Positions 23,199-34,796 of a stretch of DNA of 64,000 nucleotides are shown one piece after another (position 1 is the first letter of the stretch; each line of letters begins with the position of its first letter). Made by a program: the position numbers and the translations under genes. This DNA is from Acidimicrobiia bacterium (GTDB lineage Bacteria; Actinomycetota; Acidimicrobiia; IMCC26256; JAOSJL01), in NCBI GenBank assembly GCA_027494115.1, contig JAOSJL010000001.1:1079926-1143925 (forward strand), in the 5' to 3' direction. The notes under the pieces were generated by a model. It searched no databases, was not told the DNA's origin, and saw only the letters and a list, made by a program, of their open reading frames with translations.

Positions 23199-25525
23199 CT
23201 ACCCCTGCAGCGGGGCCTCATCGGAGGGTCCGGCGGCTGCTGCCAGTAGCACGACAGCGCCCTCCTTGTCGAGAAACTCGTTCCAGTTCCCGCACTTGGG
23301 TGACTGCACACGACGGACAACCGCCGGTGCACGGGCATCCACGCACGAGGTCGAGCGTGTCGATGACGTGGCGGCTGGAGTCAGCGAAAGCAAGATCGGC
23401 GATCCCGGCACCGCCGTCGTAGCCGTCGTAGATGAAGATCGTTGGGGCCTCGGTGGTCGGGTGTTCAGCCATCGACACGCCACCCACGTCCCAGCGGTCG
23501 CAGATCGCGAACCGGGGAAGCATGCCGATGAGGGCGTGTTCGGCGGCGTGGACCGTCCCGAGGATCTGTGAGGGTTCGAGTCCGGCGCCGAGGAGCGTGG
23601 CGAGCGGTGTCGTGTACCACACGGCGGTCGTACGGAGAAGCGCCGGTGGGAGGTCGAGGGGAACGGTCTCGATCAGTTCCCGTGTGGAGGCCCGCCGGCG
23701 CTGGTAGGCGACGAAGCTGTTGGTGACTTCGACGTGGCCGCGGGAGACGACCGCGGCGCCTGCCGTTCCCACGTGGGTTGTCGAAACGATGTCGATGTCC
23801 GTCTCGACCCGCACCTGGGTGTATTCGTCCTCTTCATCGGCACCTTCGAGGATGGCGACACCGTCCTCCAGATCCAACGACCGCACCCGGTGCTGATTGC
23901 CCTGGTGAAGGTAGATCGCTCCGGGGTGCACCGATCTCGGCGCCTGCCCGCTGTCGACTGTGCCGATCATCTCGTCGGCCGTGTCCACCAACTGCACCTC
24001 CGAACCCGATCCCGACCGCAGCCCCACGTCGGGTGCGGGCGCGCGTCCACCTGCCCAGAACATCCGACCTCCTCGAGGCTTCAACAGGTCGGCGTGCACG
24101 AGGTCCCGCACGACGTCGTCGAGCCCGTTGCCGAAGTAGTTCTCGTCCTCAGGACGCAGTGGGAGTTCATGTGCCGCGCATCGAACCTGGGGCCCGAGAA
24201 CGTACGGGTTGTTCGGGTTGACAACGGCGTGCTCGGCTTCACGACTGAACAGCTCCTCGGGATGCCGCAGGTACCACTGGTCGAGTTGGTCGTCGCCGGC
24301 GACCAACACCGCGGCGGCGTCGCGCCCGCTCCGACCGGCTCGACCGGCTTGTTGGCGAAGGGATGCGAGGGTTCCGGGGAAGCCGTTGAGAACGACCGCG
24401 TCGAGACCGCCGATGTCGATGCCCAGCTCGAGTGCGTTGGTGGCGGCTACCCCCAGAAGCTCACGATCGGACAGCCGTCGTTCCAGCTCACGTCGTTCCC
24501 GCGGCAGATAGCCGGCGCGGTAGCTCGCCACGGCGTCGGCCTTGTTCGGTGCACGTCGCGACAGTTCTGCGCGGGCCAGGCGTGCGACGACCTCGGCACC
24601 CCGCCGGCTGCGGGTGAAGGCCAGCGTCTGGCGATCGTCCGCGACGAAGCGGGCCAGCAGGCGAGCTGACTCCGTGTTGGCCGAAACTCGGGCAGAACCG
24701 CGATCGTCGTCGAGAAACGGCCGTTGCCAACACGCGAACCAGCGTTCCCCGGTCGGCGACCCGTCAGTCGTGACCGTGGTGACGTCGAGACCGCTGAGTG
24801 CGCTCGCGAGTTCTCCTGGGTTGCCGATCGTGGCGGACGCGAAGCAAAAAGGACGGCTCCGAGCCGTAGTGGGCGCAGACTCGCCGGAGCCTGCGTAGGA
24901 GGTGTGCCACATGGCTACCGAAGATCCCGCGCAATACGTGGAGTTCGTCGATCACGACCCATCGGAGCCGCGTGAAGAAGGTGGCCCATTTTTCGTGGAA
25001 GGGAAGCATCCCGACGTGCAGCATGTCGGGGTTCGTGAGTACGACGTTGGCGTTGGTGCGGGCCCACGTGCGGTCCTCCGGTGCTGTGTCACCGTCGTAG
25101 GTGACGGCGCGAAGTCCTGAGACGAGCCAGGAGCGCAGCGACCGCAGCTGATCGTGAGCGAGTGCCTTGGTGGGGAAGAGCATGAGTGCCGTGTCGCGGG
25201 TTTCGGTCACGACCGATTCGACGATCGGCGCCTGATAGCAGAGCGACTTGCCCGACGACGTGCCTGTCGCCACGACGACGTGACGACCCGCACGGAGAAG
25301 ATCGATCGACCGGGCCTGGTGCTTCCATAGGTTCACGACTCCCCGCGCCTCGAGTCGGGCGGCGACGTCGGGATGAAGTGGTGCTTCCGGTTCTTCGTAC
25401 GAAGCAGGTCGCGCCGGGAGATGCTCGGTGTGCGTGATTTGCCCCGCCAGATCGGGTTCCGCGGTCAGCGGCTGAAGCGGCACCGGCGATGTCGCTGATG
25501 TCGCGGAGCCACGTCGGTCGTTCAC
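23199..25525 (-). CDS. DEAD/DEAH-box helicase of the actinobacterial Tad neighbourhood; two indels
   Basis: About 775 residues after correction. The first RecA domain has WKHQARSIDLLRAGRHVVVA, TGTSSGKSLCYQAP (motif I), FPTKALAHDQL, LTNPDMLHVGML and VIDELHVLRG (motif II); the second has LAFTRSRRGAEVVARL, GVAATNALELGIDIGGLDAV and RQQAGRAGRSGRD (motif VI). A zinc-type CPCTGGCPSC...PKCGNWNE motif closes the DUF1998-like C-terminus. Such MrfA-like helicases take part in DNA repair; the Tad neighbourhood is a known actinobacterial arrangement of unclear meaning. An extra base in A5 at 24846-24850 and a small indel at about 23305-23311 break the frame. Confidence 0.88.
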
Positions 25526-25573
25526 CGCTCGGAGCGTAGGGCACCACGCAGCCTTGCCAGGGAGGCGTCACGG

Positions 25574-25579
25574 TACGGT
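25574..25579 (+). promoter_or_regulatory. -10 element TACGGT for the esterase gene (leaderless type)
   Basis: TACGGT ends 6 bases before the GTG at 25586. The gene is divergent from the helicase, with 60 bases between starts. Confidence 0.4.
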
Positions 25580-25585
25580 GAACCC

Positions 25586-26540
25586 GTGAATCGTCGTGTG
25601 TTTCTGGTGGCGGCGCTCACGCTCGTGCTCGTTCTCGTCCAGAGCGGATGTCGACGTGATCGCGACGGTGCCGAGCCACCGTCGTCTGGTTCCGATGTGG
25701 AGAGCGTCACGCTCGCGGTCGACGGCAGGAACCGCGAGTACCGGGTCTTCACGCCGGCGTCGGCGGTGGGGGAGCGGGACCTGGCGGCGGTGTTGGTGCT
25801 GCACGGCGGAGCGGGCTCGATCGAGGGAACGGTCGAACAGACCGGCTTCGATGAAGTGGCGGCCGAGGAAGGCTTCCTGGCGGTCTACCCGCAGGGCAAC
25901 GAGACGCGCCTCAGCCTGGGTGACCTCACGGGATACACCTGGAAGGCGGGGGGGTGTTGCGGAGAGGGAGCGAGCGATGCAGACGACGTGTCGTTTCTCG
26001 TGGCGGTCATCGACGATCTCGTCGCGATCAACGGAGTGGACCCGAACCAGGTGTACGTAACGGGTATCTCGAACGGCGGGATGATGGCGTACCGACTCGC
26101 ATGCGACGCGTCCGAGAGCGTCGCCGCCATCGCACCCGTGTCAGCGACCCTCTTCACCACCGATTGTGCACCGAGCGCGCCGGTCTCGCTGCTGCACATC
26201 CACGGCCTCGAGGACGACAACGTGCTCTTCGAGGGCGGCCGCAACCGCAAGGGTCTCGTGAAACAGGACCGTCCACCGGTGCTCGATGGCATCGACACAT
26301 TTCTCGCGGCGAACGACTGCTCGTCGGAGGTGTCGGTGACAGATGGTGAAGCCGTCGTCGCGGAGACCTGGTCCGACTGCGCCGCCGATTCCGCCGTGGA
26401 GCTCGTCACGATCGCGTCCGGCGGTCACTCCTGGCCGGGCGGGGAAGCAGTTGGCGCGATTTCTCGATGAGCCCAGCGACGATCTCGACGCTACCCGGGC
26501 GATCTGGGACTTCTTCGAGTCGCACCCGAAGGAGAGTTAG
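25586..26540 (+). CDS. PHB depolymerase/feruloyl esterase-like lipoprotein; one indel
   Basis: A lipoprotein signal with lipobox LVQSGC near residue 22 is followed by an alpha/beta hydrolase of the LpqC/PHB depolymerase type: VLVLHGGAGS (oxyanion region), YPQGNETR, TWKAGGCCGEGA, VYVTGISNGGMMAYRLAC with the GxSxG serine nucleophile, IHGLEDDNVLF, and SGGHSWPGG with the catalytic histidine. It should hydrolyse esters at the cell surface. An extra G in G4 at 26441-26444 shifts the frame after WPGG; removal yields KQLARFLDEPSDDLDATRAI and a stop at 26540, 317 residues in all. Confidence 0.85.
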
Positions 26541-26546
26541 GACGGG

Positions 26547-27510
26547 TCAGTTGCTCTGGAGAACCGCGTCGTCGGCGGAAGTCGGCGAACAGGCCGTCCG
26601 CTCCCGACGGGTAGACGACCGAGGCGCCTCCGGCGTTGCCCGCGGTGCCCGGCATTGTGACGTTGCGGACCTCGGACGCCGGAACCGACAAACCGAGGCG
26701 GGCCAGGTTGTACAGCTCGCCGAGGCTGACGCCGCTGAGTTTCGTGTGTCGCCCGAGGATCGCCAGGTTCTCGACCGTACCGACCGCGCCGGTGTTCTCC
26801 TTCTGGAGCTGGGCGAGCGTCGAGACGATGAGGTGGCCCTGGTTCTGCGTGCGACTGAAGTCGCCGTCGGTGAAGCCCTTGCGGTTCCTCGAGAAGGCCA
26901 GGGCGTCGGTGCCGTTCATGTGGTTCAGGCCCTTGTCGAAGAACGCGCCCGAGGCGGAGTCGTCGTGGGCCTCGGGAACGAGCACGTCGATCCCGCCCAT
27001 CTCGTCGACCATTGCTGTGAGTCCCGCGAAGTCAGTGGAGATGGCGTATGCGATATCGACGCCGACGAGCTGCCCGACGGTGTCGGCCATCAGGCGTGCG
27101 CCGCCGTACGAGAAGGAGTTGTTGATCTTCTCGGTGCCGTAGCCCGGTATCGGTACGTAGGTGTCGCGGGGAATGTTCAGGATCGTGGCTTTGCCGGCCT
27201 CGGGGTTCACGCCGATGAGATGGATGGCGTCGCCCAGACCGCCGGTCTGGCCGGGCCGGGCATCGGAACCGACCGCAAGCATGAAGACAGGCTCACCGGG
27301 AGTCGGGGTGTAGTGGGCCTCGGCGGTCTTCTGGACCGTGAACCAGGTCTGTCCCGACGCGCCGGGAACGGTCACGCCCATCGTCCACAGAGTGGCGACC
27401 ACGGTCACGACCGTGACGAGCGCGGTGGGAACACCCACACCGATCGCGACGGCACGTCGCCGGACGCGTTGCCGACGGTCGCGCTCGATACGATCTGTGC
27501 GGCGGCTCAT
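26547..27510 (-). CDS. LytR-CpsA-Psr (LCP) family protein; one indel near the 3' end
   Basis: LCP proteins transfer polyprenyl-linked polymers onto peptidoglycan outside the membrane. After a basic start and one membrane segment (about residues 20-45), the domain shows MLAVGSDARPG, HLIGVNPEAGKATILNIPRD with the conserved arginine, EKINNSFSYGG, MVDEMGGIDVLVPE, and DALAFSRNRKGFTDGDFSRTQNQ. An extra base at about 26575-26578 garbles the last residues; corrected, it ends FADFADDAVLQSN at 26547 with 320 residues. The start overlaps the upstream lipoprotein stop by 4 bases. Confidence 0.9.
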
Positions 27511-28181
27511 GACGACTCCCCGTCCTGCTGTGCGCCGTCGGTGGCGGTGTCGGTGGCTTCGTCACCGGGGACCTCGCGCTGCACGTTCAGGTCGAATCCG
27601 TCGATCTTCCAGTCGAATCCGTCGGGGACGAGCACGAGATCGCCGAGACGCGTGATGTGGACGGGGCCCTCGTCGGTCTCGGTTTCCACGTCGAGGACCA
27701 ACGTCGCGGCGACGAGTACGATCTTCCCGGAGCCGTCGGCGAGCCCCGTGAGGTTCGCGGCGGCGGAATTGGCGACGACGTCCCCCGTGGCGGGTCCGAG
27801 GTCGGCGTCGACGAGCGACGCGCGGTCGGGACCCTCGAGCCGGGTGGCGGCGAACGGCGTGAAGAGGGCCGCCAAGTCGGCGGAGTCGCCGCCGAGGAGA
27901 GGGTTGACCGTCGCCTGCTGTACGTAGGCGTCGAGTTGGGCGCGCACCGCCTCCACGACGCCGGGCGGCATCTCGGTCTTCTCGCCCGCGCTGCTCACCG
28001 AGACCTCGTTGATCGTCACCTCGACGTCGGCGACGGGTTCGGGTTCGGGGTCGGTGGAGGGCGCGGCGTCGTCATCACCACCACCACCGCCACCGCAGGA
28101 GGCGAGGAGGAGGAGGGAGCCCAGCGCGACAGACGCCGCGCGGCGGAGAGTTCGACGTGGGGGGCGTGGGTGGTACCGCAT
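27507..28181 (-). CDS. Lipoprotein of unknown function
   Basis: The 224-residue protein has a basic start, hydrophobic core and lipobox LLASC near residue 30, followed by a Gly/Asp/Pro-rich linker and a domain with EMPPGVVEAVRAQLDAYVQQATV and a beta-rich second half ending before an acidic tail. The ATG at 28181 fits the signal peptide; the frame extends further upstream but that part is not signal-like. ATGA overlap with the LCP gene implies co-transcription and perhaps a shared cell-envelope role. Confidence 0.7.
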   Translation of the reverse strand: MRYHPRPPRRTLRRAASVALGSLLLLASCGGGGGGDDDAAPSTDPEPEPVADVEVTINEVSVSSAGEKTEMPPGVVEAVRAQLDAYVQQATVNPLLGGDSADLAALFTPFAATRLEGPDRASLVDADLGPATGDVVANSAAANLTGLADGSGKIVLVAATLVLDVETETDEGPVHITRLGDLVLVPDGFDWKIDGFDLNVQREVPGDEATDTATDGAQQDGESS

Positions 28182-28238
28182 CGACGGGTCAGGATCGCAC
28201 GGTCGAGACGGGATTTCGCGGATTTCCATGGCTTGGCG

Positions 28239-28268
28239 TTGACTTTTCGGCGAGGCGAAACCTAGATT
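28239..28268 (+). promoter_or_regulatory. Promoter of the DtxR-family regulator gene
   Basis: TTGACT (28239-28244), an 18-base spacer and TAGATT (28263-28268) form a good sigma-70 promoter, giving a start near 28275 and about 30 bases of leader. Confidence 0.65.
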
Positions 28269-28283
28269 CTGCGAGTCCAAACC

Positions 28284-28323
28284 TGTGGATAGCAAACCCT
28301 GAACCTGTGGATATCGTGATATC
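28284..28323 (+). promoter_or_regulatory. Direct repeats TGTGGATA and inverted repeat at the regulator start
   Basis: TGTGGATAG (28284-28292) and TGTGGATAT (28306-28314) are direct repeats 22 bases apart, about two helical turns; each differs from the DnaA box by one base. GATAT/ATATC (28310-28323) forms an inverted repeat over the start codons. They lie just downstream of the promoter, where a repressor would act. Confidence 0.4.
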
Positions 28324-28984
28324 AAAGCCAGAACGCGAAACCCTGAAGTCGATCTACCGCCTCACGATCGACGGATCCGAGGCCCACACGGGTGACCTCG
28401 CGGAGCGTCTCGGTGTCAGTCCGGGCACCGTGTCGGCGACCGTCAAGCGACTGGCCGAAGCGGGACTGGTCGACCACAGGCCCTACAAGGGGATCGAGCT
28501 CACCGACAACGGCCGCGCCGCGGCGGTCGCCACGATCCGACGACACCGGATCGTGGAGCGGTTCCTGGCCGACATGCTCGGCTACCCGTGGAACGAGGCC
28601 GACCGTCTCGCGGCGGCGTTCGAACACGGGCTGCCCCAGGAGGTCGAGGACCGCATCTTCGTGGCCCTCGACCGCCCCGAGACGTGCCCCCACGGCTTCC
28701 CGATCCCCGATGCCGAGACGGCCGACATTCCCGCGATGCCGCCGCTCTACGAACTCGAACCCGGCGACGACGCCGTCGTGGCGGTCCCCGGCTCCACGGA
28801 CCCCGAGGTGGCCGCCTTCCTCGACGAGCTCGGGCTCCGTCCCGGTGTCCGCGTCGAGGTCCTCGAGAAACATCCTTTCGACGGGCCTCTCGTGGTCCGC
28901 GTCGACGGCAACGACCGCACGCTCGGTCGCACCGTCGCTCATCAGGTCTACGTCCAGAAGTACACGAGCAGAACAGGAGACTGA
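28307..28984 (+). CDS. DtxR-family metal-dependent transcriptional regulator
   Basis: The 225-residue protein has the DtxR N-terminal winged helix (TGDLAERLGVSPGTVSATVKR, LVDHRPYKGIELTDNGR), the dimerisation/metal domain (RRHRIVERFLADMLGYPWNEAD, EHGLPQEVEDRI, CPHGFPIP) and a C-terminal SH3/FeoA-like domain (GDDAVVAVPGSTDPEVAAFL). Such regulators sense Fe2+ or Mn2+ and control uptake. No metal transporter is adjacent; the next gene is a pyrophosphatase 3 bases downstream. GTG 28307 or GTG 28316 could be the start; neither has a clear ribosome site. Confidence 0.87.
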   Translation: MDIVISKPERETLKSIYRLTIDGSEAHTGDLAERLGVSPGTVSATVKRLAEAGLVDHRPYKGIELTDNGRAAAVATIRRHRIVERFLADMLGYPWNEADRLAAAFEHGLPQEVEDRIFVALDRPETCPHGFPIPDAETADIPAMPPLYELEPGDDAVVAVPGSTDPEVAAFLDELGLRPGVRVEVLEKHPFDGPLVVRVDGNDRTLGRTVAHQVYVQKYTSRTGD

Positions 28985-28987
28985 CCC

Positions 28988-31072
<2,085 letters not shown>

Positions 31073-31109
31073 TCGACATACCCACGGGCGGCCGCCCGGA
31101 GAGCCGGCG

Positions 31110-32011
31110 ATGAACGACCGACATCGGTTCGACCCCCTCGACGCCCTTCGCGGGTTCGCGATGGGGTCGGCCGACATCGTTCCGGGCGTGTCGGGCGGAA
31201 CGATCGCGCTGATTCTCGGGATCTACGAACGCCTCATCCACAACGTTCACCTGGGCGCCCGAGTTCTCGGTTCGATCGTCCGGCTCGACGCGCGGCGTGC
31301 CGGCGAGGTGTTCCGCTCGATCGAGTGGGGGTTCATCCTCACGCTCGTCGCCGGAATCGCCGCCGCCGTCCTGAGCCTGGCCCGTGTCATCACCTACCTC
31401 CTCGACCACAATCCTGTCGGGACCTCCGCGGTGTTCTTCGGGCTGGTGGCGGGATCAGTGGTCATCGCATGGGGCTACATCCGTGAGCCCGCTCCCGTCC
31501 ATGCGGTCATCGCAGTGGCGGTCGCGGTCATCGCCTTCGCGCTCCTCGGACTGCGATCGGAACCCACCACGGACCCGACCGTCTGGTTCGTGTTCCTCGC
31601 TGGTGCCATCTCCATTTGCGCCATGATCCTTCCGGGGTCAGCGGGTCATTCCTCCTGCTGATGCTCGGCCTCTACGACTACGTCCTCGATGCGGTGAAGG
31701 ATCTCGATCTCGGCGTCCTCACCGTCTTCGGAGCCGGCGCGGTGCTCGGCCTGGCGCTGTTCTCCTCGTTCCTCGATTCGATGCTGCGTCGGTACCACGA
31801 CGCGGTCATCGCGGGCCTCGTCGGGCTGATGCTCGGTTCGCTGCGCGTCCTCTGGCCGTGGCCGAACGGAACCGACGACGCCACCCTGGGCGCACCCGAC
31901 CCCGGTTGGCCGCTGGCCGTTGTCCTGGCAGGCGCGGCAGCCACCGTCGTGCTGATCTTCGGCGTCCTCGGGCGACGCCGCGAGACCGTCACACCGCAAC
32001 GGGGTACTTGA
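31110..32011 (+). CDS. popT: DUF368 polyprenyl-phosphate transporter (PopT family); one indel
   Basis: DUF368 proteins are recently recognised as undecaprenyl-phosphate flippases that recycle the cell-wall lipid carrier. The corrected 300-residue protein has the two inverted-repeat signatures, GSADIVPGVSGGTIALILGIY near residue 18 and AMILPGVSGSFLLLMLGLYD near residue 170, and about eight membrane segments. One G is missing from the run at 31634-31637, which otherwise ends the frame at AGHSSC; restoring it gives 301 codons. It follows the pyrophosphatase by 37 bases; the released pyrophosphate chemistry of lipid-carrier synthesis makes the pairing plausible but unproved. Confidence 0.87.
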
Positions 32012-32038
32012 CACGCCGACGAGCCGCGTGGCTACTAC
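32008..32038 (+). promoter_or_regulatory. Candidate topA promoter
   Basis: TTGACA (32008-32013), overlapping the popT stop, and TACTAC (32033-32038) are separated by 19 bases, slightly long. The transcript would start near 32045, 40 bases before the topA GTG. Confidence 0.45.
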
Positions 32039-32084
32039 TGGAAACCCCGACCCCACCCAGGGGTCCTGACAGGAGTGAACCGAC

Positions 32085-34796
32085 GTGGCAAAGCCGCTCG
32101 TCATCGTGGAATCGCCGGCCAAGGCGCGCACCATCGGAGAGTTCCTCGGCGACGACTACGTCGTGGAGTCGAGCGTCGGTCATGTGCGCGATCTCCCGAG
32201 CAGCGCTGCTGAGGTGCCCGAGAAGCTGAAGGGAACTCCCGCGGGCAAGCTGGGTGTCGATGTCGAGAACCACTTCGAGCCTGTCTACGTCATCCCTGCC
32301 AACAAGAAGAAGGTGGTCGCCGCGCTGCGCAAGGCGCTGAAGGGCGCCGACGAGCTCTACCTCGCCACCGATGAGGACCGCGAAGGTGAGGCCATCTCCT
32401 GGCACGTTCAGGAGGTGCTGAATCCCAAGGTCCCCGTCAAACGGATGGTGTTCCACGAGATCACACCCCATGCCATCGAGGAGGCCATCGAGCACGGCCG
32501 CGAGCTCGACATGAAGCTGGTCGAGGCGCAGGAGGGCCGTCGGGTCCTCGACCGGCTCGTCGGCTGGGACCTCTTCGACGTGCTGCGCCGCAAGGTGGGT
32601 CCGGGCCTCTCGGCCGGCCGGGTCCAGAGCGTGGCCACCCGACTCGTGGTGGAACGGGAGCGGGCCCGCATGGCCTTCCGAAGCGGTGAGTACTGGGACC
32701 TCATGGCCGTGTTCACCGCCGAGGGTGCTCCCTTCGACGCCAGACTTCTCGAGGTCGACGGACGCCGCCTGGCCGTCGGCCGCGACTTCGACGCCGACAC
32801 CGGGCGGTTGGCCGACGACGCCGAGGTCCTGCACCTCGACGGCTCGGGTGCCGCGGCCCTGCGCGAACGACTCGGGTCCGCCGAGTTCTCCGTCAGGTCT
32901 GTCGAGTCGAAGCCCTACACCAGCAATCCAAAGCCTCCCTTCATCACCTCGACGATCCAGCAGGAGGCAGGTCGCAAGCTCGGGTTCTCGGCGTCACGCA
33001 CGATGGCGGTCGCGCAGCGACTCTACGAGCGCGGCTACATCACGTACATGCGCACCGACTCGGTCAACCTATCGTCGCAGGCCGTGTCGGCCGCTCGTAC
33101 ACAGATCCGCGAGCGTTACGGCGCCGAGTACCTGCCCGACAAGCCACGGAGCTACTCGCGCAAGGTGAAGAACGCTCAGGAGGCGCACGAAGCCATCCGT
33201 CCGTCGGGCGAGACGTTCCGACTTCCCGACGATGTCGCGGGTGAGCTCGACACCGACGAACGCCGCGTCTATGACCTCGTGTGGAAGCGAACGATCGCCT
33301 GTCAGATGGCGGCGGCGCGCGGCCACGACCTCAGTGTGCGCGTCGCGGGAACGTCGACTGCCGACGAGACCTGCACCTTCGCGGCGAGCGGTCGCACGAT
33401 CGAGTTTCCGGGTTTCCTGCGTGCGTACGTCGAAGGCGCGGACGATCCTGATGCGCAGTTGGAGGACCGCGAGAGCCCGCTTCCTCCGCTGAGCGAGGGT
33501 CAGGCCGTTGACTGCGACGAGCTCGAGCCCACGAGCCACATCACCAAACCGCCGGCCCGCTACACCGAGGCGAGTCTCGTCAAGGAGCTGGAGGAGCGTG
33601 GCATCGGTCGCCCCTCCACGTACGCGAGTGTCATCGGAACCATCCAGAACCGGGGGTACGTGTGGAAGAAGGGCAGCGCGCTCGTTCCCGCCTGGGTCGC
33701 CTTCGCCGTCGTGCAGCTCCTCGAGCGTCACTTCTCCCATCTGGTCGACTACGGGTTCACGGCGCGCATGGAGGAGGACCTCGACGTCATCGCGCGAGGT
33801 GAGGGTGAGTCCGAGAAGTGGCTTCACCAGTTCTACTTCGGGAACGGGCAGGCCGGGCTCCGAGACCTGGTGAGCGACGAGCACCTCGAGGAGATCGACC
33901 CCCGTGAAGTGAACTGCGTCCACCTCTACCACGACCCCGTCGACGGGGAGCTCGAAGCTGTTGTCCGCGTGGGTCGCTACGGTCCGTATCTGGACCGGGA
34001 CGGCGACACGGCCTCCCTGCCCGACGACGTGCCGCCCGACGAGCTCACCCCCGAGGCAGTGGAGGAGCGCCTGGCCCGCGCCAAGGAGGGCGGTCGGATC
34101 GTCGGCAAGGATCCGGAGTCCGGGCTGGAGATCATCGCCAAGGACGGCCGCTTCGGCCCCTTCCTGCAGTTGGGCGAACTCGTGGAGGGTGAGGACAAGC
34201 CCAAGACCGCGTCGTTGTTCGCGTCCATGAGCCTCGAATCGGTGGACCTGGAGACGGCCCTCGCCCTGTTGTCACTGCCTCGCGTGGTCGGTCAGGACTC
34301 CGAAGGACGTGAGATCACCGCACAGAACGGCCGCTATGGCGCCTACCTGAAGCGCGCCGATGGCGAGAGCCGCAGCCTGGACAGCGAGGAGCAGATCTTC
34401 ACGGTGACCGTCGCCGAAGCCGAGGCGCTCTATGCCCAGCCCAAACGGCGCGGCAAGACGCGCAAGGCGCTGGCAGAGCTCGGAGAGCATCCCGACAACG
34501 GCAAGCCCGTGAAGATCCTCGAAGGTCGCTTCGGGCCGTACGCGACAGACGGGATCACGAACGCGTCGATTCCCCGAGGGCGAACGCCCGAAGAGATCAC
34601 CTTGAACGAAGCAGTCGAGATGCTGCGCGACCGTCTGGCCAAAGGGCCGACCAAGAAGAAGACCAAGAAGAAGGCGAAAAGGAAGCCGGCAAAGAAGAAG
34701 GCCAAGAAGAAGCCGGCAAAGAAGAAGGCCAAGAAGAAGCCGGCAAAGAAGAAGGCGCCGGCGAAGCGTAAGGCCCCGGCCACCAAGAAGCCGTGA
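32085..34796 (+). CDS. topA: DNA topoisomerase I
   Basis: It relaxes negative supercoils by single-strand passage. The 903-residue protein has the Toprim domain (VIVESPAKARTI, LATDEDREGEAI), the type IA core with the active-site tyrosine in YITYMRTDSVNLS (near residue 320), and the EAIRPSGE and RGIGRPSTYASVI segments. The C-terminus has several small GRYGPYL-type repeats instead of zinc fingers, as in actinobacterial enzymes, and ends in a 45-residue Lys/Ala/Pro tail. GTG at 32085 follows AGGAG by 9 bases. Confidence 0.96.
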   Translation: MAKPLVIVESPAKARTIGEFLGDDYVVESSVGHVRDLPSSAAEVPEKLKGTPAGKLGVDVENHFEPVYVIPANKKKVVAALRKALKGADELYLATDEDREGEAISWHVQEVLNPKVPVKRMVFHEITPHAIEEAIEHGRELDMKLVEAQEGRRVLDRLVGWDLFDVLRRKVGPGLSAGRVQSVATRLVVERERARMAFRSGEYWDLMAVFTAEGAPFDARLLEVDGRRLAVGRDFDADTGRLADDAEVLHLDGSGAAALRERLGSAEFSVRSVESKPYTSNPKPPFITSTIQQEAGRKLGFSASRTMAVAQRLYERGYITYMRTDSVNLSSQAVSAARTQIRERYGAEYLPDKPRSYSRKVKNAQEAHEAIRPSGETFRLPDDVAGELDTDERRVYDLVWKRTIACQMAAARGHDLSVRVAGTSTADETCTFAASGRTIEFPGFLRAYVEGADDPDAQLEDRESPLPPLSEGQAVDCDELEPTSHITKPPARYTEASLVKELEERGIGRPSTYASVIGTIQNRGYVWKKGSALVPAWVAFAVVQLLERHFSHLVDYGFTARMEEDLDVIARGEGESEKWLHQFYFGNGQAGLRDLVSDEHLEEIDPREVNCVHLYHDPVDGELEAVVRVGRYGPYLDRDGDTASLPDDVPPDELTPEAVEERLARAKEGGRIVGKDPESGLEIIAKDGRFGPFLQLGELVEGEDKPKTASLFASMSLESVDLETALALLSLPRVVGQDSEGREITAQNGRYGAYLKRADGESRSLDSEEQIFTVTVAEAEALYAQPKRRGKTRKALAELGEHPDNGKPVKILEGRFGPYATDGITNASIPRGRTPEEITLNEAVEMLRDRLAKGPTKKKTKKKAKRKPAKKKAKKKPAKKKAKKKPAKKKAPAKRKAPATKKP
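34683..34757 (+). repeat. 27-bp tandem repeat encoding the basic tail of TopA
   Basis: AAGCCGGCAAAGAAGAAGGC and the 7 bases after it recur at 34683, 34710 and 34737 (about 2.8 copies). Each unit encodes KPAKKKAKK. The tail resembles histone H1-like DNA-binding tails and probably aids processivity on DNA. Confidence 0.85.

Noticed and set aside
28284..28314. Replication origin suggested by two DnaA-box-like repeats
   Set aside because: Only two boxes, no A+T-rich unwinding region and no dnaA, dnaN or gyr genes nearby.
34683..34757. Mobile-element or intergenic repeat
   Set aside because: The 27-bp units are fully inside topA and in frame, encoding its basic tail.
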